64,000 nt of DNA, taken from NCBI RefSeq assembly GCF_000165485.1, contig NC_014623.1, forward strand, positions 310,001 to 374,000, read 5' to 3'. The notes beneath the pieces were generated by a model. That model searched no databases. It saw only the letters and a program-made list of their open reading frames with translations, and was not told the origin of the DNA. A program made the position numbers and the translations under genes. The DNA comes from Stigmatella aurantiaca DW4/3-1 (lineage in GTDB: Bacteria > Myxococcota > Myxococcia > Myxococcales > Myxococcaceae). This document shows positions 43,966-52,040 of the stretch, piece after piece (position 1 is the stretch's first letter; every line of letters starts with the position of its first letter).

Positions 43966-45384
43966 ATGAAGTCCTATCTGTTGGTTTCCAAGGAGAGCAT
44001 CGAGACCCAAGCTCGTGAGGGGGTCAGGGGGACGGCGAGGGGAGAGCGGCAGTTGCTGCGGTCCACGGCACTGCGTTTCGGGGGGGCGGAGCGGGCAGCC
44101 GAAGCCTTGCAACAGCTCGGGCTGCGCTCGGCAACCCTGCCGGGCGCGCGGCCCGCGGTCAGCCAGTCGTCGGACAAGACGGACAAGGCGGACAAGAAGC
44201 AGGGGCGCGCGCGGGGCCACGTCGTCACCGCCCAGGCCACGCCCATTCCCGGGCCGGTGCAAGAGCTGACCGGCGTGGAGAATGGCTCGTACCGTTACAT
44301 GCCGCTCATCGGCGCGACGATGGCGCACTTCTACTCGGAGCAGGCCGAACGCTCCGCGCGCGGCGAGCTGGAAGGCGACTTCGAGTTCGTCCCGGACGTG
44401 GTGCCCTTGTCCTTCCCCGGTCCCGTGGCGGGACAGACGGGCCCCCGCAACCGCGGCATGGCCTCGCTGTCCGAGCGGGAGTGGCCCGCGGAGTGCGGCG
44501 TGTCGCTCGCGCACGCCCAAGGCATCCGGGGGGCCGGTGTCATGCTGGGCATCCTCGATACCGGCGTGGATGCCGACCACCCCGAGCACGCCAGCAAGGT
44601 CATCCAGTTCCGTTACGTCTCGCTGTTCCCCAACTCGCCGCACACGCCGGCGCGGGACATCCGTGGCTTTGATCCGTCGGGCCACGGCACGCACGTCTCG
44701 GGCATCGCGGCGGGGGTGCACCACGGGGTGGCCCCGGAGGTGGATCTCTATGTCGCCTCGGTCATCGAGTCGGAGACCATCCGCACCAGCTTGGGGCGGG
44801 TGGCCGCGGGCATGGACTGGTTGCTGCACCAGTTCTCCCGGCCCGAGAACGCCACGCGCCCGGCGGTGGTGAACATGTCGCTGGGGTTCCCGGTGCAGTG
44901 CCCCGCGGGCATCAGCGAGGCCGACTACCGCCTCAACCTGAGGGCCCTGCAGAGCATGATTCGTCGGCTGCTGGACAGCAATGTGCTCCCCGTTGTTGCG
45001 GCAGGCAACAGTGGGCCCAACACGGTTGGTTACCCAGCAGGCTTTCCAGAGGCACTGGCCATCGGTGCAGTCGACTTTGACCGCCGCGTGGCCAGCTTCT
45101 CGGCCAGCGGAGCCGTGGGGAAGCGGTCCGTGCCGGATGTCATGGGGTACGGTGTTAACATCTACTCAAGCACCGAGCGGCGCTGCAACAACCAGGCTTT
45201 CTATGAGAGAATGAGTGGCACAAGTATGGCGGCCCCTTATGTAGCTGGTATTGCAGCACTGTACCGTTGCCGTGCTCCTGACTTGACGGCGTCTGAAGTG
45301 AGGGATTTGATACTGGGGAGTGCGGTCAAGCTTCCCCGCTCGTCCGTGCACCGGACAGGCAAGGGCTTGGCTGTATACCGGTGA
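43966..45384 (+). CDS. subtilisin-family (S8) serine protease
   Basis: The 472-residue protease starts at ATG 43966, about 10 bases after AAGGAG. The catalytic triad is D198 in ILDTGVD, H240 in GHGTHVSG and S420 in GTSMAAPYVAG, with oxyanion Asn348 in AAGNSGPN. About 190 residues precede the catalytic core, including SDKTDKADKKQG, a charged linker. No classical signal peptide is visible (MKSYLLVSKESIETQ), so export is uncertain or uses another route. The 3' end is followed at once by a small gene (45444) that may encode its partner. Base use drops in GC toward the last 300 bases, unlike the rest. Confidence 0.9.
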   Translation: MKSYLLVSKESIETQAREGVRGTARGERQLLRSTALRFGGAERAAEALQQLGLRSATLPGARPAVSQSSDKTDKADKKQGRARGHVVTAQATPIPGPVQELTGVENGSYRYMPLIGATMAHFYSEQAERSARGELEGDFEFVPDVVPLSFPGPVAGQTGPRNRGMASLSEREWPAECGVSLAHAQGIRGAGVMLGILDTGVDADHPEHASKVIQFRYVSLFPNSPHTPARDIRGFDPSGHGTHVSGIAAGVHHGVAPEVDLYVASVIESETIRTSLGRVAAGMDWLLHQFSRPENATRPAVVNMSLGFPVQCPAGISEADYRLNLRALQSMIRRLLDSNVLPVVAAGNSGPNTVGYPAGFPEALAIGAVDFDRRVASFSASGAVGKRSVPDVMGYGVNIYSSTERRCNNQAFYERMSGTSMAAPYVAGIAALYRCRAPDLTASEVRDLILGSAVKLPRSSVHRTGKGLAVYR

Positions 45385-45443
45385 CGGTGGTCGTGTCTGG
45401 GGTCGGCGCCATGGGAGCGCCGGGCCCGGGGAGGATGAAGGCC

Positions 45444-45854
45444 ATGAGCAGGAAACAGAACGGATCGGAAAAGAGCCTGTACGCCTTACCGCGCGAGTCT
45501 CTCCGGGTCCGGACCCTGCCGGGTCACAGCAGCGACGAGGCGTTGGCCTCGGACTGGATCGACGTCACGGTCATGCCCGCGGAGGATCGAATTCCTCCTC
45601 CTCCCGTCTCCTCACGGCCGCGCAGCCGGGCAGACGTGTATCGGGACGGCCTGGCCGCCCACACGCAATTTCGGGACAGCCTGATGCGCTGGTTGGAGGC
45701 GCACCACCTGCTAGGCGCGGTCCGGGCCGTCAGCGAGCCAGGCGGCTCCCTTCCCATGTTGACCTTGCGCTGTGCGCCCCGGGTTCTGGACCAGTTGCGG
45801 CGCGCTCCTGAGTTCGAAGCCGGCACAGCCATGTCGCTCGAACTTCATTCCTGA
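45444..45854 (+). CDS. small protein coupled to the subtilisin, possible propeptide-like partner
   Basis: The 136-residue protein starts at ATG 45444, nine bases after GGGGAGG. A GTG at 45381 that overlaps the protease stop in GTGA is an alternative that would couple translation. The N-terminal half is Pro/Ser-rich and probably disordered. The C-terminal half (DGLAAHTQFRDSLMRWLEAH, then GGSLPMLTLRCAPRVLDQLR) has the length and alpha-beta pattern of an I9-type protease propeptide. A stand-alone inhibitor or chaperone for the adjacent protease is therefore plausible. This is inference; no signature is matched. Confidence 0.6.
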   Translation: MSRKQNGSEKSLYALPRESLRVRTLPGHSSDEALASDWIDVTVMPAEDRIPPPPVSSRPRSRADVYRDGLAAHTQFRDSLMRWLEAHHLLGAVRAVSEPGGSLPMLTLRCAPRVLDQLRRAPEFEAGTAMSLELHS

Positions 45855-46203
45855 GGCGCCACCCACCTACCCCCCCGCGGGCCCTCCTCCTTCTTTGGGA
45901 AGGACGGTTGCGGTCGGCACTTGGGGGAGGCCGCTTCCCAGACTGCCCGTCGGTTGCGTTCTCTGTCTCTTGGAACGGACGAGACCGGCGTCTTGTTCCT
46001 GAATAACCTAAAATCTCTGATTTGTCATGGCAACCTGCCAAGACGCAGGAATGGCGGATTCCCTGTTGGAGGCTCGACAGGGGTGCGGAAAGCCGTTCAC
46101 CCCAGAATAACCGTCTCATCCCTGTTTCAATGTTTCATGTGGGTCAGGCGGCGCGGTGCGGCTGCCGAGGGCACCGCTGTCGGCCTGCTCCGGACACGGG
46201 CGC
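45855..46203. other. 349-bp intergenic region
   Basis: Between the convergent small partner gene and the SDR gene. It is poorer in GC than its neighbours around 45990-46140, has C/T-rich runs, and shows no ORF with a ribosome site and no clear hairpin plus T run. I see nothing assignable in it. Confidence 0.5.
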
Positions 46204-46950
46204 CTAGAAGTTGAGGCCGCCGTCCACATCGAGGGTGCGGCCGTTGAAGTAGTCGCACTCGAGGATGAACTTCACGGCGAGCCAGATGTCCTCCGGCAGA
46301 CCGATGCGGCCCACGGGGATGGCGGCCACCAGCGTGTCTCGCGCCTTCTGGTTCATCCCCTGGGTCATCGGCGTTTCGATCATGCCGGGGGCCACGGCGC
46401 CCACGCGGACGCCGAACGGGGCGAACTCGCGCGACCAGGTGACGGTGTTGGCGGCCAGCGAGGCCTTGGCCGCGACGTAGTTGGACTGGCCGCGGTTGCC
46501 GTGCCGTGCGATGGACGACATGTTGACGATGACGCCGGGTTTCTGATCCGTCTCCACCATCTTGGTGACGACCTCGCGCACCATGAGGGTGGCGCCGGTC
46601 AGGTTGACACCGATGACGGCGTTCCAATCCGCGGCGCTCAGCTTCTTCACCTGGCCGGTGGCCTTGTCCTTCTTCACCAGCAGGGCGTCGCGCAGGATGC
46701 CCGCGTTGTTGATGAGGCCGTTGAGGCCGCCCATGGCTTGGTGTGCCCAGTGGACGAAGGACGTACAGTCCTCCTCATTGGACACATCCAGCCGCCGGCG
46801 GTGAATTCCCGAGGGGAGCGAGGCGAGCTTCTCCTCGCTGACATCTCCGACCGCGACCTGAGCCCCTGACTCGAGCAGCCGCTGGGCGAAGTGCGCGCCC
46901 ATGCCCTGGGCTCCGCCCGTCACCACGATCTTCAGGTCCTTGAGCTGCAT
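46204..46950 (-). CDS. short-chain dehydrogenase/reductase (FabG-like)
   Basis: The 248-residue SDR has the NAD(P) motif VVTGGAQGMGAHFAQRLLES, the NNAG block (GLINNAGIL), and the catalytic Ser in NMSSIARHG with the YxxxK pair in NYVAAKAS. It closes with GRTLDVDGGLNF, as in 3-oxoacyl-ACP/CoA reductases. It probably reduces or oxidises a 3-hydroxy/3-oxoacyl chain in the cytosol. It lies 72 bases downstream of the beta-lactamase-like gene on the same strand and near the TetR/KASIII/acyl-CoA ligase operon, so a shared lipid pathway is likely but not shown. Confidence 0.88.
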   Translation of the reverse strand: MQLKDLKIVVTGGAQGMGAHFAQRLLESGAQVAVGDVSEEKLASLPSGIHRRRLDVSNEEDCTSFVHWAHQAMGGLNGLINNAGILRDALLVKKDKATGQVKKLSAADWNAVIGVNLTGATLMVREVVTKMVETDQKPGVIVNMSSIARHGNRGQSNYVAAKASLAANTVTWSREFAPFGVRVGAVAPGMIETPMTQGMNQKARDTLVAAIPVGRIGLPEDIWLAVKFILECDYFNGRTLDVDGGLNF

Positions 46951-47022
46951 GGATGATCTCCTGGAAGTGCGGTGGCACCGGCCACCGGAAAAAGAGGGCC
47001 GGAGGGTATGTCCAACCCGCGC

Positions 47023-47925
47023 TCACTGGCCAGCATCCCGCCCTTGAAACATGAATCGCGTGGCGTGGGCATGCACGCTCCGGGAGAGGTCCACGATGAG
47101 CGCGCGGGCCACCTGCTCGTCGGCAATGCCGCGGGTGAGCACGACGAGGACATACGGGGCGCGGCCCGCCGGGTAGACGATGGCCGCGTCATGGAGCACG
47201 GCGGTGATCTGCCCCGTCTTGTGCGCCACGGGGGTCCCGGGCGGCAGCCCCGCCGGGATGAGCGCATTGAGCTCCTGGGCGAGGAGGATGTCGCGCATGG
47301 CTTGGGTGGAGCGCGGCGATGCGGCCTTTCCCTGCTCGAGGGCGGCCAGCAACGTGGCGAGGTCCCTCGCCGTCGCGGTGTTGTTGAGCCCCTTCGCGTA
47401 TGCCTTGCCGTCCTCCACGCCCCGCAGCACCGTCATCGAGGGGGCGCCCAGGGTGCGCAGCGTGCGGGTGACCCGCTTGGCGCCCACCAGGGCGATGAGC
47501 GAGTTGGTCGCCAGGTTGCTGGAGCGGGTGATCATCCGCTTCAACAACTCGCTGGCGGGCATGGGTCTGCCGAGGTGCTCATAGAGCGTGGCGTCCTCAT
47601 CCTCCTTGGCGTCGAGCGAGTAGGGCGAGCCATCCACGATGGAGGCGAACCGGTTGGTCAGGACGATGGGCTGGTCCAAGGCCAGCACGCCGGCGTCCAC
47701 TTGCCGGAAGAACTCGATCATCACCGGCACCTTCATGGTGCTGGCCGCGTGGAAGGAGGTGTCCGCCTCCAGGAACACCGCGTCCCGGGAATCGCCGAGA
47801 TCCCGGTATGCGACGGCCACCGTGCCCCCCTTCACCTGGGAGATCCGTTGCTGGAGGAGCTCCTGGAGGGAGCTGGACCCTGGCGGGGCCGCGAGGAGCA
47901 TGAGGAGCAGGGAGGTCTGGAACAT
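47023..47925 (-). CDS. class A beta-lactamase-like serine hydrolase
   Basis: The 300-residue protein has a signal peptide (MFQTSLLLMLLAAPPG), the nucleophile S62 with K65 in ASTMK, an SxN-type block in RSSNLATN, and KTG in HKTGQI near residue 237. The usual omega-loop Glu of ExxLN is not obvious; the region reads GVEDGKAYAKGLNN, so deacylation of beta-lactams may be weak. It could be a beta-lactamase or a related periplasmic transpeptidase/hydrolase. It is divergent from the TetR gene with 146 bp between and shares its strand with the SDR. Confidence 0.8.
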   Translation of the reverse strand: MFQTSLLLMLLAAPPGSSSLQELLQQRISQVKGGTVAVAYRDLGDSRDAVFLEADTSFHAASTMKVPVMIEFFRQVDAGVLALDQPIVLTNRFASIVDGSPYSLDAKEDEDATLYEHLGRPMPASELLKRMITRSSNLATNSLIALVGAKRVTRTLRTLGAPSMTVLRGVEDGKAYAKGLNNTATARDLATLLAALEQGKAASPRSTQAMRDILLAQELNALIPAGLPPGTPVAHKTGQITAVLHDAAIVYPAGRAPYVLVVLTRGIADEQVARALIVDLSRSVHAHATRFMFQGRDAGQ

Positions 47926-48017
47926 GGGCGGCGTGCGAGACTAGCAAAGGGGCCGGGGCGGCTCGTGCGAGGCAACGCACCGCGCCGTGGCATGACGCAC
48001 GGGGCCATGTGCGGCGA

Positions 48018-48047
48018 TGACGCGTGAGGTTTTGACAAGCGCGTCAA
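48018..48047. promoter_or_regulatory. operator-like overlapping inverted repeats before the TetR gene
   Basis: TTGAC-AAGCGC-GTCAA (48032-48047) is a perfect inverted repeat 24 bases before the TetR start. A second pair, TGACGCG (48018-48024) and CGCGTCA (48040-48046), overlaps it. TTGACA at 48032 could also be the -35 box, so a bound repressor would block its own promoter. This fits autoregulation of the operon. Confidence 0.55.
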
Positions 48048-48071
48048 CGCGGTGCTACCCGTAGCTGAAAG

Positions 48072-48764
48072 ATGAATCGGCCTTCAACTTCAGAACGCGT
48101 CTTGCCTGTGACGCCACGAGGCCAGAAAACACGGCAGAAGTTGCTCCGGGCCGCGGAGAGCGTATTCGGGGAGAAGGGCTATGAGCGCGCCTCCATCGCG
48201 GACATCACCCGGAAGGGCGGGGTGGCGCTGGGCACCTTCTATGTCTACTTCCCCGACAAGCAGTCCATCTTCGTGGAGGTGGTGGACGAGCTGGGCGAGC
48301 GCCTGCGCCGTCTCATCGCCGAGGCCGTAGGCGGGCTGAAAGACCGCCTCCAGGTGGAGCGCACGGGGCTGCGCACCTTCTTCGAGTTTGCCCGCAAGCA
48401 CCCCAACCTCTACCGCGTGGTCCGCCAGGCCGAGTTCGTCGACGAGGCCTGCTACCGCCGCTACTACGACCGCTTCGCCAAGGGCTACGTGAGTGGCCTC
48501 ACCCAGGCCATGGAGGCCGGCCAGGTGCGGCGCATGGATCCCGAGGTGCTCGCCTATTGCCTGATGGGCATTGGGGACTTTCTCGGCATGCGCTGGATCA
48601 TGTGGGAGGCCGATCCCGGCCTGGAGCGCGTGCTGGACACGGCCATGGCGCTCATCCGCCACGGGCTCGAACCCCGCCCCTCGACCAAGCCGGCCAAGGC
48701 CCCGGCGGTTTCCCCCAAGCGCGGCACGCGTGGCGCGCGCAACTCCCTCCGGAACCTCGCATGA
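48072..48764 (+). CDS. TetR-family transcriptional regulator
   Basis: The 230-residue regulator has the TetR helix-turn-helix at about 18-65 (KTRQKLLRAAESVFGEKGYE, IADITRKGGVALGTFYVYFP), then a ligand-binding helical domain and a basic tail of about 35 residues. TetR proteins next to acyl-CoA ligases usually sense acyl-CoA. Its stop overlaps the KASIII start by four bases (ATGA), so it is the first gene of the operon. The palindrome at 48032-48047 is the likely operator. Confidence 0.9.
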   Translation: MNRPSTSERVLPVTPRGQKTRQKLLRAAESVFGEKGYERASIADITRKGGVALGTFYVYFPDKQSIFVEVVDELGERLRRLIAEAVGGLKDRLQVERTGLRTFFEFARKHPNLYRVVRQAEFVDEACYRRYYDRFAKGYVSGLTQAMEAGQVRRMDPEVLAYCLMGIGDFLGMRWIMWEADPGLERVLDTAMALIRHGLEPRPSTKPAKAPAVSPKRGTRGARNSLRNLA

Positions 48765-49756
48765 GATACGCCCAGATCCTCTCCACCGGCCGCTACGTCC
48801 CCGAGAAGGTCATCACCAACGCGGACATGGACCGCATACTCGGTGAGCCCGTGGGCGACTGGCTCGTTCAGAACGTGGGCATCCGTCAGCGGCACGTGAT
48901 GGCGGACGATCAAGCCACCTCGGACCTGTGCGTGGCCGCCGCGAAGCAGGCGCTGCAGCGCGCGGGCACCCGCCCCGAGGAGCTGGACCTCATCATCATC
49001 GCCACGGACACGCCGGACTACCTCAGCCCGGCCACCGCCTCGGTGGTGCAGGCCAAGCTGGGGGCGGTGAACGCGGGGACGTATGATCTCAACTGCGCCT
49101 GCGCCGGGTGGGTGACGGCCCTGGACGTCGCGAGCAAGACGATCGCCGCGGACGACAGCTACCAGCGCATCCTCGTGGTGGGCGCGTACGGCATGACGCG
49201 CTATGTGAACTGGAAGGACAAGAAGACCTGCACCCTCTTCGCGGATGGGGCGGGCGCGGTGGTGCTCGGCGCGGGCACCACGTCCGGCTTCCTGGGCGCG
49301 AAGCTGCTCGCCAACGGCGAGTACCACGACGCGTTGGGCGTCTACACGGGCGGCACGCACCGGCCCGCCACCGCGGAGTCGTTGCAGCTCACCGGCGGCA
49401 AGCCCGCGGTGCAGTTCGTGCGCAAGTTCCCCTCCACCTTCAACACCGAGCGCTGGCCGCAGCTTCTGGACACGCTGCTCAAGCGCGCCGGCCTGAAGCT
49501 GGACGACGTGAAGCTCTTCGTCTTCACCCAGCTCAACCTGCGCACCATCGAGGCCACCATGAAGACGCTGGAGCAGCCCATGGAGAAGGCCCACTACACG
49601 ATGGACAAGTGGGGCTACACGGGCTCGGCCTGCATCCCCATGACGCTGGATGACGCGGTGGAGCAGAACAAGGTGCGGCGCGGGGACCTGGTCGCCTTCT
49701 GTGCCAGCGGCGGTGGGCTCGCCATGGCCTCGGCCCTCTACCGCTGGACGGCCTGA
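48761..49756 (+). CDS. KASIII (FabH)-like condensing enzyme with altered active site
   Basis: The 331-residue protein has the thiolase fold of 3-oxoacyl-ACP synthase III. The nucleophile is C114 in CACAGWVTAL. The two other residues of the usual Cys-His-Asn triad are changed: the His of HQAN is T256 in FTQLNLR and the Asn of GNTSA is Y286 in GYTGSA. Decarboxylative condensation needs those residues, so this enzyme probably does something else, such as acyl transfer, or acts on a preformed thioester. Start ATG 48761 overlaps the TetR stop; the longer frame is not KAS-like. It is followed 27 bases on by the acyl-CoA ligase, which could make its substrate. Confidence 0.85.
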   Translation: MRYAQILSTGRYVPEKVITNADMDRILGEPVGDWLVQNVGIRQRHVMADDQATSDLCVAAAKQALQRAGTRPEELDLIIIATDTPDYLSPATASVVQAKLGAVNAGTYDLNCACAGWVTALDVASKTIAADDSYQRILVVGAYGMTRYVNWKDKKTCTLFADGAGAVVLGAGTTSGFLGAKLLANGEYHDALGVYTGGTHRPATAESLQLTGGKPAVQFVRKFPSTFNTERWPQLLDTLLKRAGLKLDDVKLFVFTQLNLRTIEATMKTLEQPMEKAHYTMDKWGYTGSACIPMTLDDAVEQNKVRRGDLVAFCASGGGLAMASALYRWTA

Positions 49757-49783
49757 GCCGGTTGGGCCGAGGAGAGGACGCGC

Positions 49784-51334
49784 ATGTTCATCGGCGACTG
49801 GATGGGGCGGGGTGCCCTGTACTGGCCAGAGGCGCTGGCGGCCGTGGACGTGGCCAAGGGCGACGCGGGCCGCTTCACCTACCGGGCGCTGAACGCTCGC
49901 GCGGAGGCGCTGGGCGGCTGGCTGCGGGAGGTGGCCGGCGTGCGGCCCGGAGCGCGCGTCGGGCTCGTGGCCCACAACGGCGTGGAGTACCTGGACGTCC
50001 TCTTCGCCTGCTCCAAGATCGGCGCCCTCTTCGTTCCCTTCAACTGGCGCCTGCATGCCCAGGAACTCACGGAGCTGGTGCGCGACACCACGCCGGACGT
50101 GCTGTTCTTCGGCGGTGAGTTCCGCGCCACCGTGGCCCAGGTGAAGGAGCGCACCGGCGAGTCCCTGCGGCTGGTTCACCTCGACAAGGAAGCGCTGCCT
50201 GGCAGCACGCCCTATGCGGAGGCGCTGGCCTACCGGCCCTCCGTCCGGGTGGTGAACGAGCAGGTCGAGGCCGAGGACATCTTCTGCCTGCTCTTCACCG
50301 GAGGCACCACCGGGCGCTCCAAGGGCGCGAGGATCTCCTACCGCATGGCCGCGTGGAACGCGCTCAACACGCTGGTGCACGAGGCCCGCGCGGGTGACGT
50401 CACCCTCACCCATACGCCCATGTTCCATACGGGCGGGCTGTTCGTGTACACGCTGCCGCTGCTCACCGTGGGCGGCACCGTCGTCATCATGCGCCGGTGG
50501 GATCCGGACGAATTGCTCTCCCTGGTGGAGCGCGAGAAGGTGACGCTCTTCTTCGCGGTGCCCACGCAATACCAGCAGCTCCTTGACTCGCCGCGCTTCC
50601 GCTCCACCCGGTTCTCCACCGTGCGCTTCATGACGAGCGGTGGCGCGCCCTTGCCCGTGCCCCTCATCCAGGCCTGGCAGGCCGTCCACGCGGTGCCCTT
50701 CAAGCAGGGCTTCGGGATGACGGAGTTCGGCCCGGGCATCTTCAGCATGGGGCCGGAGTTTTCCGTCTCCAAGGCGGGCTCCATCGGGCGGCCTAATTAC
50801 TTCATCGATGCGAAGCTGGTGGATGACGGCGGCCGCGAGGTCCCCACGGGTGAGGTGGGCGAGCTGGTCCTCAAGGGACCGTCGATGTGCTCCGGCTACT
50901 TCAACGACGAGGCTTCCACGCGGGAGGCCATCGATGCGCAGGGCTGGTTCCACACGGGAGATCTGGCGCGCAAGGACGCGGAGGGCTTCTTCACCATCGC
51001 GGGCCGCAAGAAGGACATGTTCATCTCCGGCGGAGAGAACGTGTACCCGCTGGAGCTGGAGACGGTCCTCTATGAGCACCCCGCCGTGCAGCAGTGCGCG
51101 GTGACGGGCGTGCCGGACGCCCAGTGGGGCGAGGCTGGGCGCGCCTTCGTGGTGCTGAAGCCCGGCACGGCCGCCTCCCCGGAGGAGCTGCTCGCGCACC
51201 TGCGCGAGCGGGTGGCGCGCTTCAAGGTGCCCAAGCGGGTGGAGCTGATGGAGCGCCTCCCCATTTCACCGGCAGGCAAGATTCTGAAGCGGGAGCTGCG
51301 CGCGGCCGCGATTGCCTCGGAAATCCCACGCTGA
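49784..51334 (+). CDS. AMP-forming acyl-CoA synthetase (fatty-acid:CoA ligase)
   Basis: The 516-residue enzyme has the ANL motifs: the P-loop LLFTGGTTGRSKGA near residue 170, GFGMTE near 310, the GWFHTGDLARKD hinge block near 387, GRKKDMFISGGENVYP near 406, and the catalytic Lys in SPAGKILKREL near the end. It activates a carboxylic acid to acyl-AMP and then acyl-CoA in the cytosol. Motifs match medium/long-chain FadD-like ligases better than OleC. It is third in the TetR-led operon. Confidence 0.9.
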   Translation: MFIGDWMGRGALYWPEALAAVDVAKGDAGRFTYRALNARAEALGGWLREVAGVRPGARVGLVAHNGVEYLDVLFACSKIGALFVPFNWRLHAQELTELVRDTTPDVLFFGGEFRATVAQVKERTGESLRLVHLDKEALPGSTPYAEALAYRPSVRVVNEQVEAEDIFCLLFTGGTTGRSKGARISYRMAAWNALNTLVHEARAGDVTLTHTPMFHTGGLFVYTLPLLTVGGTVVIMRRWDPDELLSLVEREKVTLFFAVPTQYQQLLDSPRFRSTRFSTVRFMTSGGAPLPVPLIQAWQAVHAVPFKQGFGMTEFGPGIFSMGPEFSVSKAGSIGRPNYFIDAKLVDDGGREVPTGEVGELVLKGPSMCSGYFNDEASTREAIDAQGWFHTGDLARKDAEGFFTIAGRKKDMFISGGENVYPLELETVLYEHPAVQQCAVTGVPDAQWGEAGRAFVVLKPGTAASPEELLAHLRERVARFKVPKRVELMERLPISPAGKILKRELRAAAIASEIPR

Positions 51335-51382
51335 TTCCCTGTCGTCCCCCGGCCTTCCCGCCGGATCCAAGAGGAGTAACAC

Positions 51383-51988
51383 ATGAAGAAGAAGCTGCTG
51401 TCAGCGGTGATGGTGTGCGCGCTCGGATTCGTGGGCTGCGGGGATGATGAAGAAGAAGGTCCCCCCCCGCCTCCGGCCACGAAGTTCAACACGGCCGATA
51501 GCATCCGCACCTATCTCGACGGGAAGTCCATGCTGATGGAGGGGGAAAACATTCCCAGCCACCCCAATGGCTACAGCGAGGATGTCAACTACGGCTCCGC
51601 CTCGCAGTGCTACCAGAAGGTGATGATGACCAACTCCGGTGGGAACTTCACCGTGAACAGCACGCTGGCCACCATCCGGGACACTGGGTGCGATCATAAC
51701 GCTGTCTCCGGCAACCAGTCCTTCACCTCCACGGGCGTCCTCATCGAGAACGTGAAGGAGGACGCCTCGTGTTTCGACATCACCCTCACCTACGTGGGCT
51801 TCAAGCAGGTGGGTCGCGGCGTGCTGAGCCAGGACGGCAAGACGCTTACCCTGGAGCTCTACTTCGAGGGCCAGGCCTCGGGCGCGACCTGCACGACAGG
51901 CGCCGTCGGCGCTTCCACCGTGACGCTCAACAAAGCGCCCTTCACCGGTAACGCGAAGCAGGTCTATATGGTTTCCGCCGGGCAGTAG
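51383..51988 (+). CDS. lipoprotein of unknown function
   Basis: The 201-residue protein has a lipoprotein signal (KKKLLSAVMVCALGFVGC, Cys19) followed by an acidic and Pro-rich linker. The mature part has four more Cys and a Ser/Thr/Asn-rich beta pattern, for example NFTVNSTLATIRDTGCDHNA. The residue after Cys is Gly, which does not signal inner-membrane retention, so the outer membrane is likely. The start is preceded by AGAGGAG. It is fourth in the operon, before the beta-barrel; a role in handling the lipid product is a guess. Confidence 0.75.
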   Translation: MKKKLLSAVMVCALGFVGCGDDEEEGPPPPPATKFNTADSIRTYLDGKSMLMEGENIPSHPNGYSEDVNYGSASQCYQKVMMTNSGGNFTVNSTLATIRDTGCDHNAVSGNQSFTSTGVLIENVKEDASCFDITLTYVGFKQVGRGVLSQDGKTLTLELYFEGQASGATCTTGAVGASTVTLNKAPFTGNAKQVYMVSAGQ

Positions 51989-52040
51989 CTCTCCCAGCGC
52001 GCTTCGCGCGCTCTGGCTCCTTCTTGCGCTTGAGGGGTTT

